Below are positions 33,864-43,000 of a stretch of DNA of 64,000 bases, one piece after another. The number at the start of each line of letters is the position of its first letter. Position 1 is the first letter of the stretch. The position numbers were made by a program, and so were the translations under genes. Source of the DNA: Mesobacterium_A sp034670065. Lineage in GTDB: Bacteria > Pseudomonadota > Alphaproteobacteria > Rhodobacterales > Rhodobacteraceae. The notes below the pieces were generated by a model. The model was given only the letters and a program-made list of their open reading frames with translations. It did not search any database and was not told where the DNA came from. The DNA is taken from positions 62,001-126,000 of the forward strand of contig JAXMOG010000004.1 of the NCBI GenBank assembly GCA_034670065.1, read 5' to 3'.

Positions 33864-35624
33864 ATGAATAGATTCGTCACAGCCGTCGCGATCAGCCTAT
33901 TGGCCACAACAGGTGCAGTTGCTCAAGTTACCGAAGACATGCTGGCAAATGATCAGGCGATGACCAATCAGGTTGTCACCAATGGCATGGGCCGCCACTT
34001 GCAGCGCTACTCGCCACTCGAAACCCTCAACACAAGTAACGTAAAAAATCTGGTTCCGGCTTGGGCGTTCAGCCTGGGTGGGGAAAAACAGCGCGGGCAA
34101 GAAACCCAGCCGCTGATCTATGACGGTGTTATGTACATCACCGGTTCGTATTCGCGTCTTTATGCGATCGACGTGAACACCGGTGAAGAGCTTTGGCAGT
34201 ATGACGCACGTCTGCCCGAAGGTATTTTGCCGTGCTGCGACGTGATCAACCGCGGTGCCGCGCTTTATGACGACAAAATCTACTTTGGTACTCTGGATGC
34301 CCGCATCGTGGCACTGGACGCCAAAACCGGTGATGTTGTCTGGCGCGACAAGATCGAAGACTACAAGGCGGGCTATTCCTACACGGCCGCCCCGTTGATT
34401 GTGGATGGTCTCATCGTGACCGGAAACTCGGGCGGCGAATTCGGTATCCTGGGCGAAGTACAGGCGCGCGATGCACAGACCGGTGACATCGTCTGGACCC
34501 GTCCTGTTATCGAAGGCCACATGGGCACGCTGAATGGCGAAGAAAGCACCATGACCGGCACACTGAACGCCACATGGCCAGGCGATCTGTGGAAAACTGG
34601 TGGCGGCGCCACTTGGTTGGGCGGCTCTTATGACGCCGATACAGACACACTGGTATTTGGCGCAGGCAACCCTGCCCCTTGGAACAGCTGGCTGCGCGAC
34701 GCCGGTCAGAAAAACGACGGTACGGGTGACAACCTGTATGCCGCATCCCGCATCGGGATTGATCCAGCAACCGGCGAAATCAAGTGGCACTTCCAGACCA
34801 CGCCGCGCGAAGGCTGGGACTATGACGGTGTGAACGAAGTGGTGGCTTACACCAACCGCGATGGCGAAAAGCGTTATGCAACCGCAGACCGGAACGGCTT
34901 CTTCTACGTGCTGAACCGCGAAGACGGCGCATTTGTTCGCGCAGCGCCTTTCGTCAAGGATATCAGCTGGGCCAGCGGCATCGACGAAAACGGTCGCCCG
35001 TTGTTCGTTGAAGAAAACCGCCCCGGTGATCCATCCAAGGCTGCCGAAGGCAACAAAGGCGAAGTTGTCTTTGCATCCCCATCCTTCCTGGGTGGCAAGA
35101 ACTGGATGCCAATGGCCTTCAGCCAGCGCACCGGCAACTTCTACGTGCCGTCCAACGAATGGGGCATGGATATCTGGAACGAGCCTGTCAGCTACAAAAA
35201 AGGTGCGGCCTATCTTGGGTCCGGCTTTACCATTAAGCCGAACTACGAAGACCACATCGGCAGCCTGAAGGCGATCAACCCCGACACCGGCGAATGGGTC
35301 TGGGAATATAAGAACGACGCGCCACTTTGGGGTGGGGTTATGACCACCGCTGGCGGTCTGGTATTCTTCGGCACACCAGAGGGTAAGTTCATTGCTCTGG
35401 ACGATGAAACCGGCGAAGAGTTGTGGTCCTTCCAGACTGGCTCCGGCATCGTTGGTCAGCCTGTCACCTGGGAACAGAACGGCGAACAGTATGTCTCGAT
35501 CGTATCCGGTTGGGGTGGCGCGGTTCCACTTTGGGGCGGTGAAGTCGCCAAGAAGGTGAACTACCTGAACCAAGGTGGCATGGTCTGGACGTTCCGTCTG
35601 CCAAAAGAATTGGCCGCAAACTAA
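33864..35624 (+). CDS. exaF: PQQ-dependent alcohol dehydrogenase, lanthanide type (ExaF/PedH-like)
   Basis: Periplasmic quinoprotein of about 586 residues. ATG 33864 is correctly spaced from GGGAGG; the ATG at 33858 is too close to it. Signal peptide VAISLLATTGAVAQ, then the eight-bladed propeller with AYSRLYAIDVNTGEELW-type tryptophan-docking repeats. The rare vicinal disulfide is C124-C125 (LPCCDVINRG). The metal site shows D319-Y320-D321 (GWDYDGVNE). The extra Asp at 321 is the residue that marks lanthanide-dependent enzymes; calcium enzymes have Ala or Ser there. Overall sequence (GQETQPLIYDG, SYSRLYAID, GGAVPLWGGEVAK) is nearer ExaA/PedH ethanol dehydrogenases than XoxF methanol dehydrogenases. 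It oxidises primary alcohols to aldehydes, passing electrons to cytochrome c. Confidence 0.9.
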   Translation: MNRFVTAVAISLLATTGAVAQVTEDMLANDQAMTNQVVTNGMGRHLQRYSPLETLNTSNVKNLVPAWAFSLGGEKQRGQETQPLIYDGVMYITGSYSRLYAIDVNTGEELWQYDARLPEGILPCCDVINRGAALYDDKIYFGTLDARIVALDAKTGDVVWRDKIEDYKAGYSYTAAPLIVDGLIVTGNSGGEFGILGEVQARDAQTGDIVWTRPVIEGHMGTLNGEESTMTGTLNATWPGDLWKTGGGATWLGGSYDADTDTLVFGAGNPAPWNSWLRDAGQKNDGTGDNLYAASRIGIDPATGEIKWHFQTTPREGWDYDGVNEVVAYTNRDGEKRYATADRNGFFYVLNREDGAFVRAAPFVKDISWASGIDENGRPLFVEENRPGDPSKAAEGNKGEVVFASPSFLGGKNWMPMAFSQRTGNFYVPSNEWGMDIWNEPVSYKKGAAYLGSGFTIKPNYEDHIGSLKAINPDTGEWVWEYKNDAPLWGGVMTTAGGLVFFGTPEGKFIALDDETGEELWSFQTGSGIVGQPVTWEQNGEQYVSIVSGWGGAVPLWGGEVAKKVNYLNQGGMVWTFRLPKELAAN

Positions 35625-35647
35625 GTCTCTCTCCACGGCCAAAAAGG

Positions 35648-35677
35648 CGCGTCCGGTTTCCCACCGGGCGCGTTTTT
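35648..35677 (+). terminator. Intrinsic terminator after the PQQ dehydrogenase gene
   Basis: CGCGTCCGGT (35648-35657) pairs with ACCGGGCGCG (35663-35672), nine Watson-Crick pairs and one G-U, with a five-base loop and then TTTTT. It starts 24 bases after the stop codon and ends the dehydrogenase transcript as a single-gene unit. The remaining gap to the response regulator holds no other gene. Confidence 0.88.
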
Positions 35678-35878
35678 CGTTCTGCAGGGCGTGAAACGCC
35701 ATATGCTGCCTGCCTGTCGGTTTTACTGCAAAGGCGGGCGTTCAGACCCTTGCAGAAAACCCATGCACCAGCCGGAGCAGTCCATTCGGCCACCTTGGTT
35801 TCTGCGGCCTAAGACCTTTCGACAAGAGACGGCGTGCAGCACAACCGCTAGTGTGTTAGCATTAGGTCAGGAAAGAAA

Positions 35879-36586
35879 ATGCAACCAATGACGATCAGTG
35901 CAATCAAATCCGATCCGACAAACCTAGCCAACGCGCTTGTTGTTGATGACCATCCGCTGTTTTGCGATGCTCTGACATTGACCCTGCGATCGCTAGCCGA
36001 TTTCGATGAAATCCGCACTGCTGGCACCTTGGAAAAGGCGTTGGAAATCACAAACAGCGACCCGGACATTGATCTGGTGATCCTTGACTTGAACCTGCCG
36101 GATGTAAACGGGCTGGACGGGCTGGTGCGGTTGCGCACAGCGGCGCCAAAGGCCGCGATCATCATTGCGTCGTCCATGGCCGACAACCGCATGATCAGCC
36201 ACGCACTGAAAGCTGGTGCCGACGGGTTTGTGCCAAAACATTCGCAACGTTCGGTGTTTCGACGTGCATTTGAAGCGGTCAGCAAGGGGCAAGCGTTTGT
36301 TCCAGATGGATATATCGCCCCCAATGGTCAGGGCACCGACCCCACCGCCGCCGAAGATGCGCTGGCGCGTTTGGCGTCACTGACCAATCAACAAGCCCGA
36401 ATTCTGAACCTGATCTGCGAAGGCAAGCTGAACAAACAGATCGCCTATGATCTGTCCATCGCAGAAACCACTGTCAAAGCACATGTAACGGCAATTATGC
36501 GCAAGCTGGGCGTCCACAGCCGCACCCAAGCCGTTTTGATTGCGCAAGGCGCCCGTTTCAACAGAGTCTTGCCAAACACCGAATAA
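35879..36586 (+). CDS. LuxR/NarL-family response regulator
   Basis: Two-domain regulator of 235 residues. Receiver domain (about 20-135): ALVVDDHPLFCDAL with the acidic pair, phospho-acceptor Asp in DLVILDLNLPDVNGLDG, and Lys in DGFVPKHS. The C-terminal LuxR helix-turn-helix is LTNQQARILNLICEGKLNKQ and IAYDLSIAETTVKAHVTAIM. This class includes AgmR/ErbR and ExaE, which activate PQQ ethanol oxidation genes in Pseudomonas. The neighbours (dehydrogenase before it, FIST sensor and hybrid kinase after it) point to the same role. It is likely phosphorylated by the kinase two genes on. Confidence 0.88.
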   Translation: MQPMTISAIKSDPTNLANALVVDDHPLFCDALTLTLRSLADFDEIRTAGTLEKALEITNSDPDIDLVILDLNLPDVNGLDGLVRLRTAAPKAAIIIASSMADNRMISHALKAGADGFVPKHSQRSVFRRAFEAVSKGQAFVPDGYIAPNGQGTDPTAAEDALARLASLTNQQARILNLICEGKLNKQIAYDLSIAETTVKAHVTAIMRKLGVHSRTQAVLIAQGARFNRVLPNTE

Positions 36587-36626
36587 GGCCCCCATAGTAG
36601 GGTCCTGTTAAAAAAGGGAGTACCCC

Positions 36627-37805
36627 TTGGACGGAGCGGCGCATCATGCGACGCGGGAGGAGTCCGCCCAAAATGGCATCCTGCGCACCGCGCAGGTATC
36701 CTGCGCGCACCCTGACCCGATTGGGTTTCTGGCCACCCAGCTTGGGCATGGCCCGTTTGACCTTGTGTGCTTGTTTGTGTCGCCGCAAACAGATTTTCAC
36801 CGTGTGATCCAAACCAGCGCCGGTCATTTTGGCGATGCCAATGTGATGGCGTGCACCACCGCGGGAGAGATTGGTCAATCAGGGTATGAAAACGGGCAGA
36901 TCATCGCCGTCGCCTTTCCCTCACAGTTTTTCCACATCAAAACGTACGCCGTGATCGGATTGGACAATATCGACGAAACCAAACTGATTGATGATTTGCT
37001 TCATCTGCGTTTGGGATTGATGCAGTCGGCCCCCAATAATCCGCATGAGTTCGCCTTTTTAATGGTGGATGGGCTGTCCAAGCGCGAGGAACACCTGACC
37101 GATCTGTTGGCGTCTGGCTTGGGGCCAATGCCGCTATTCGGCGGTTCCTCTGCGGATGACATCGACTTCAACCAAACTTGGCTGTCCCACAATGGCAAAG
37201 TGCTGCAAAACGCGGCCGTGCTGGCAATGGTGCGCACCAAATGCCCCGTCAAAGTGTTCAGCCATGATCACCTCAGGCCCACCGACGAACGAATGGTCGT
37301 AACCGCCGCAAACCCCGAAGCACGGGTCGTTCGTGAAATAAACGGTGCCCCTGCCGCCTTGGAATATGCCCGCATCCTTGGCAAGGATCCAAACCAGCTG
37401 ACGCCCTTCACCTTTGCCTCCCACCCCGTGGTTGTACGCGTTGGCGAAGCACATCATGTGCGGGCCATTCAGCGCGTCACTGAAAACAACAACCTTCTGT
37501 TCTTTTCAGCCATCAACGAAGGCATGGTCTTGTCCCTGACCGATCATGAAGACATCGCAAGTCACCTGGACAAAGCCCTGTCTAACCTAGGGAACGCCGC
37601 CCAACCTGAACATATCTTGGGCTGTGACTGCATTTTGCGACGTGTGGCTGCGGAACAAACACAAAAAACGCGTGAAATCTCCAATATATTGGCGCAGCAT
37701 AATGTGGTTGGTTTTGGCACTTACGGCGAACAAATCGGGTCGCTGCATGTCAACCAAACGCTGACCGGCGTCGCAATTTACCGCCCATTGGACACATCGG
37801 AATGA
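36627..37805 (+). CDS. FIST-domain sensory protein
   Basis: 392-residue protein starting at a TTG with GGGAG at ideal spacing. FIST_N (residues about 35-220) has PFDLVCLFVSPQTDFH, ANVMACTTAGEIGQSGYENG, and GLGPMPLFGGSSADDI; FIST_C follows with VKVFSHDHLRPTDERMVV and NVVGFGTYGEQIG, the GFSTYGE-like motif of the family. FIST proteins are predicted small-ligand sensors, often of amino acids, linked to two-component systems. It overlaps the hybrid kinase gene by ATGA, so the two are made together. In Pseudomonas a FIST/kinase pair is part of the ethanol oxidation regulatory hierarchy. Confidence 0.88.
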   Translation: MDGAAHHATREESAQNGILRTAQVSCAHPDPIGFLATQLGHGPFDLVCLFVSPQTDFHRVIQTSAGHFGDANVMACTTAGEIGQSGYENGQIIAVAFPSQFFHIKTYAVIGLDNIDETKLIDDLLHLRLGLMQSAPNNPHEFAFLMVDGLSKREEHLTDLLASGLGPMPLFGGSSADDIDFNQTWLSHNGKVLQNAAVLAMVRTKCPVKVFSHDHLRPTDERMVVTAANPEARVVREINGAPAALEYARILGKDPNQLTPFTFASHPVVVRVGEAHHVRAIQRVTENNNLLFFSAINEGMVLSLTDHEDIASHLDKALSNLGNAAQPEHILGCDCILRRVAAEQTQKTREISNILAQHNVVGFGTYGEQIGSLHVNQTLTGVAIYRPLDTSE

Positions 37806-40030
37806 CCCCATCTTCGCTTGTCAATCCTGACGACAGCCTAGAGCGTCAAAACGAAAAACTTCTGCAAATTACTCAAGCGCTTATGCGCCGCGTTGAACAT
37901 GGCAATGATCAGGCCGGGGCGGCTTATGCGCAGTTTGAACGCGCGGCTCTTCTGGAAAAACGGGTTCGTGAACGTACCCTGGAACTGGAACGCACCTTGG
38001 ATCTGCTGCACGATTCAAATGCGAAGCTGGCACAGGCAAATCGAGAAACCGAAACGGCACGACGCAACCTTGCCGACGCGATTGAAACCGTCTCCGAAGG
38101 GTTTGCACTGTTTGACGCCACAGAAACGCTGGTGATGAGCAATTCGCGCTTCTGCCGGGATTTTCTGGATACAGTGGCCGATCTTCGCCCCGGCATGTCG
38201 TTTGACGACTATGTCCGTGTGATCAGCCGATCGCGCTATCTGGCCCTGCCCTCGGGCGAGAACCCATCCAGCTGGTCAGAGCGCCGCATTCGCCGCCACA
38301 AGGACCGGCGTGTGATGTTCAATGTGCAGTTGGCCAATGACCGTTGGCTTCAGGTGTCCGAACACCGCACCGCCAATGGTGGCACGGTCATCCTTCAGAC
38401 CGATGTGACAGACTTGATCCGCCTAGAACGCCAGGAACGCGCGCGTCTGAAAGACAAACAGACCCGGATGATCAAGGCCACCTTGGATCACCTGAATCAG
38501 GGCGTTTGCATTTTCGACGAACACAGCCAGCTTGTGGGCTGGAACCAGAAAATCGGGGTATTGCTGGGGTTGCCCGCGCGCCGGCTGCACATTGGTGTGC
38601 GGTTTGTCAGCTTGCTGGAATACCTGAACGAAAACACTGTTTTCACCCGCGGCTTGGACAGGGCCCAGTTTGCGGAATGGGCCAGCAGCACTGGTCCACG
38701 CCGCCCGATATTCTTTGAGGTGAAACGCGGCGATATCACTGCGTTGCAGATATTCGGCCAGGGAATGCCCGATGGGGGCTTTTTGATTTCTTGCACCGAT
38801 GTGACAGCGGAACGTGAAGCCGCCCGCAAGCTACAGGAATTGAACGAGGATCTGGAACAGCGCGTCATGGAGCGTACGCTGGAGCTGGAAGACGCCCTGT
38901 CGGCCGCAGAGCGTGCCAATGCTTCAAAGTCGCGGTTCGTCGCGGCTGCCAGTCATGATTTGCTGCAACCGCTGTCTGCGGCCAAGCTGTTTGTCAGTTC
39001 ACTGTCTGATCGGGATTTGGGTGTCGAGGAAAACCACATTCTGAACAAGGCCGAACGGGCCTTGGCCGGGGCCGAACAGATCATCGATGCGTTGCTGGAT
39101 ATTTCCAAGCTGGATTCCGACCGGTTGCAGTTTGACATTCGCCCTGTCGCCCTGAACGAATTGCTGATCCCCTTGCGCGACGAGATGGAGGCGCTGGCGA
39201 TCAACAAAGGGCTGGAATTGCGCATCGTGCCGTCTTCGATGGTGGTTGAAACCGATCCCGCATATATGCGCCGCGTGCTGCAAAACCTGATGGGAAATGC
39301 GCTGCGCTACACACAAAGCGGGCGTGTTTTGGTTGGCGCACGCCGCAGGGGCGGCACTGCCCGAGTTGAGGTTTGGGATACCGGTCCGGGTATCGCCGAA
39401 GAGGATCAATCCACCGTATTTGAAGAATTCAAACGGCTGGACACCACAGCCAGCACAAACGATGGGCTTGGTCTGGGCTTGGCCATTGTCGAGCGCGCCT
39501 GCGCACGTCTGGGCCATCCGCTTAGCCTGCGGTCCGAACCTGGTTCCGGGTCCTGTTTTATGGTCAGCATGCCGACAACAGGCGTGGCGTCCCCGGAACA
39601 GACCATTGTCCAACGGCCCGACCGTCCGCGCGATCTAGCTCAGGCCGGGTTGATTGTTCTACTGGTCGAAAATGACCCACAAATGAACCGCGCAATGACC
39701 ATCTTGCTGGAAAGCTGGGGGGTGAATGTCTTGGGCGCCGAAAACGGCGAAGCCGCGCTGGAATTGCTGACAGAACTGGAGCTAACGCCAGACGCGTTGT
39801 TGTTTGACTATCAGCTGGGCCACGGCATGTCTGGAACAGAGCTGTTTTGCGAAATACGTGATCGGTTGGGCATTGTGCCCTGCACCATCATCTCGGCCAC
39901 GCGCTCCGAAAAGCTGCGCACGGACTGTCAGAAGCTAGAGATCGAACTGATGCTCAAGCCTTTGAACAGGCACTGTCTTTCAGAATTCCTGAAAGGCGTC
40001 GCAAAAGACCGGCTGCAGACCGCTCAATAG
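37802..40030 (+). CDS. Hybrid sensor histidine kinase with PAS domains and receiver
   Basis: Cytoplasmic hybrid kinase of 742 residues with no membrane helix. An N-terminal coiled coil (ERVRERTLELERTLDLL region) leads into a PAS-like domain (ETVSEGFALFDATETLVMSN), a second PAS (LDHLNQGVCIFDEHSQLVGWN), and a second coiled coil. HisKA is at AAASHDLLQPLSAAKLFVSS with the phospho-His, and HATPase_c shows QNLMGNALRYTQSG, DTGPGIAEED and GLGLGLAIVER. A C-terminal receiver has VENDPQMNRAM, the Asp in DALLFDYQLGHGMSG, and the KP pair at LMLKPLNR. This DLLQPL subtype is that of NahK/ErcS-like kinases. Its gene end overlaps tamB convergently by seven bases. Confidence 0.9.
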   Translation: MTPSSLVNPDDSLERQNEKLLQITQALMRRVEHGNDQAGAAYAQFERAALLEKRVRERTLELERTLDLLHDSNAKLAQANRETETARRNLADAIETVSEGFALFDATETLVMSNSRFCRDFLDTVADLRPGMSFDDYVRVISRSRYLALPSGENPSSWSERRIRRHKDRRVMFNVQLANDRWLQVSEHRTANGGTVILQTDVTDLIRLERQERARLKDKQTRMIKATLDHLNQGVCIFDEHSQLVGWNQKIGVLLGLPARRLHIGVRFVSLLEYLNENTVFTRGLDRAQFAEWASSTGPRRPIFFEVKRGDITALQIFGQGMPDGGFLISCTDVTAEREAARKLQELNEDLEQRVMERTLELEDALSAAERANASKSRFVAAASHDLLQPLSAAKLFVSSLSDRDLGVEENHILNKAERALAGAEQIIDALLDISKLDSDRLQFDIRPVALNELLIPLRDEMEALAINKGLELRIVPSSMVVETDPAYMRRVLQNLMGNALRYTQSGRVLVGARRRGGTARVEVWDTGPGIAEEDQSTVFEEFKRLDTTASTNDGLGLGLAIVERACARLGHPLSLRSEPGSGSCFMVSMPTTGVASPEQTIVQRPDRPRDLAQAGLIVLLVENDPQMNRAMTILLESWGVNVLGAENGEAALELLTELELTPDALLFDYQLGHGMSGTELFCEIRDRLGIVPCTIISATRSEKLRTDCQKLEIELMLKPLNRHCLSEFLKGVAKDRLQTAQ

Positions 40031-43000
40031 TCTTTTTCGAAGAACACGCCCAACGACGTTCCACCATCACTGCCCAACGTGCCCCGCGCCGTAACGTTTG
40101 GCGTCAGGTCGATGTTCAGCGAGACTTCGGGCGCCGAGTCCTGACCAACTGTCACGTCCGTATACACATTGTCCGAAATATACTTGCCAGCCCGCAATTG
40201 CGCATTGCCGGTTTCGTCAGATGTGACATCCAGATCATCCAGATTGAAGCTTTCGCGCAAACGTCCAACGATGCCCAAACCGCCGCGCCCCGCCAAAGTG
40301 GCAACGGCGCTGGCCAGCTCCAACGCCTGTAAGGCAGAAAGCTGCGTTATATCGCGAGAAAACAACAACTGCGCCAAAACCTGATCTTCCGGCAGTTCAG
40401 GGACAGAGGTGAAACGCACTTCGGGGGCCGAAGCACGCCCCTCGACTACAACGCTGGCTGTGCCGGTGTCTGTGTCGGTTGATGCCAGAAAGTAAATATA
40501 GGGATCGAAATCGCCCAACAACTGCACCCGACCCTCATCCAGATCAAACCGCCGGTTCAGAATGTCCAACCGGCCACGGATCAGTTCCGCACCGCCAGAA
40601 GAAACGATGTTGGCCGTTGTACCGCTTATTTGTAAGGCACCGCCCAGCTCGGCATCCAACCCGCGCCCGCGCACAAACACTCGCGAAGGCGCATTGATTG
40701 TCAGGTTCAATCCAAATGGTCGCGATGACCCGCCGCCGTTGCTTTTCCCGTCCGAGGTAAGCTGCGCGCGATCCAACGTGCGCATCACCGGACGTGTTGC
40801 ACCGATATGCTTGATATCCGGAATGGCAGACAGCGCGCCGACAAAGGTCGACGGGATTGTCACCAGCGTTTCGCCAACGTTCAACGTGCCCGTAATGGAG
40901 GCACCGCCACTTAGCGGGCCATTCACATTGACCGCGCCATTGACAGTGGTGCGGTACAGCTGCGGGTCCGACAGGGCCAAACCATTCAGCCGCACGGCCA
41001 GATCGGCAGTATTGCCATTCCCCAGCCCAACAGAACCGTCAACGGCTACGCCGCCGCCTTCGCTGCCGCGCCCTGTAATGGAAATCAACGCTTGTCCGCC
41101 GCGCAATTGCACGGTTCCTGTCAGCCCTTCGACCGACAACCGCTCACTGGGTGAAACGATCGAGCCGCCCTGCAACCCAACGGTGCCCCGCAGGTTTGCT
41201 ATATCCGGAGCCCCCGAAAGGGCCAGATCAAAATTCGCCCCCCCTTGCAGGCTGCGTGGCGCCACCAGCGGATTCAACAGGCCCAAAGGCAGATTGCCCT
41301 GCGCGGCCACATCCATTTGCGGGGCCACTTGGCCAGTAACCTTGGCCTGCATGCCCGCCGGGCCCTTCAGATCTGTTCGGGTACTCCAGGCATCCCCTTG
41401 CTGTGACACCGTTCCAGACAACTTCACAGCACCAGCAAACGGCGCGCCCAAGGACGCAACATTGGGCAAAGACAAATCGTAACTGACATGGGCTGCACCA
41501 ACCAGATCAGCCAAAGCTGTGCCGGTCAGTCCATAGGGCCCGTCTAGCTGCGTTTCGACCTGCCATCCGCCCGTCACCTGACGCACCTGGCCATCCGCCG
41601 TCAACGCGCCGGAATACGGCACCCCCAGCTCTGCCACATTGGGCAGGGCCAAAGCATAATCAACGGTGATGGTTTCACCAATATTGGCACTGGCCGATGC
41701 CGTAGCCCCCAGCGGCGCGGTCAGGTTTGTTACCACCTGCCAACCATCGGTGGTCTGCTCGGCCCGGCCCGATGCTGTCACCGGCCCGCTATACGGGCTG
41801 CCAACATCCGCCGCATCGGGCAAACGCAGATCAAAATCAACCGTCGTGGTCTCTGCCACCAAAGCCTCAACCTGCGCCTTCAGCCCCAAAGGCGCGCTTA
41901 GATCAGACTCAACTTCCCAGCCGCGGGACGTTTGCCGTGCTTGCCCCTTGGCACGCACCGCCCCTTTGTACGGGCTGCCCAGATCAGCCGCCTCTGGCAA
42001 AGACAGATCAAAATCTACCACCGGCATCCGGCTGCGCAGATCGGCGGTCACCGCACCGGTTATGCCGTACGGGCCGGTCATCTGGCCATTCGCCAGCCAT
42101 CCCGCCGGGGACAATTGCGCCCGGCCATTGGCCGTCACCGGGCCCGAATACTGCGGCACAACAGCGGCGACATCGGCAAGGCGCGCTTCAAACTGCAAAT
42201 CCGCATCTGTGCTGCCCAGTGTCCCGTCCGCAGTGATCAGCGCTTGCGGTGTCTGAACTGAAAGTTTGCGCAGCAACATACCAGTTTCATCGCGGCGCAC
42301 ATCCACTTCGGCACGCCCGTCGCCAGACAGCACAGCATCCGCCTGTTCAATTCCAATTCCCAAATCGCGTGTCTGCGCCGACAATTGAATGTCAAACGCG
42401 CCGCCCAAATCGGCACTGCCTGTCACATCCACCTTACCAGAGCCCGAAAGCTGCTGCCCGGACAAATCAGAAAGGCGCGAAAAATCATCCGCCTGAACGG
42501 ACAAATTAAAGCGGGTCTTCAACGCTTGTTCCAACGCACTGATCTGAGCTGTCCCTTTGGCCGTCAAACCATCAGCCCGCAGCGAAAGGCCCGAAATCTC
42601 AATCGGGGCCTCTTCGGTATAGTCGATTGACACCTGCCCATCGAACGCCGCGCCAAGCGCTGTCAGCAGCGCCGCATTGTCTGGGTCAAACCCTTGCGCC
42701 TGAAAATCCAGCTTGGCCGTTACGGCCCCCAATTGCCCGGCATCGGGCACAATCGTACCGCCCCCGGTCAGAGACAAATTCCCAAAACCCGCGCCCGGTG
42801 CAACCACCTGCTGCGCCTCAATGCGCCCGGTCCAGGCCTCCCCATCATCAGCGTCATATTGAATGGCCAATTCTGCGCCTTGCAGCGTGATCGGCGTGCC
42901 CCCGGCAGGCAAGCGCACAGGAGAGCCGTCCGCCATCCCCAGCGCCCCGGTGATATCCAGACGGTTAGGCCAGCCATCGGCGTTCAGCGCAACCTGGCCC

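Noticed and set aside
33864..35624. Methanol dehydrogenase XoxF
   Set aside because: The lanthanide Asp fits both groups, but the N-terminal region, the GGAVPLWGG end and the PedF partner fit ExaF/PedH ethanol-type enzymes better.
33897..35702. A 601-codon minus-strand open frame
   Set aside because: It lies opposite the PQQ dehydrogenase gene, which has intact motifs and a signal peptide. The antisense product has no recognisable domain.
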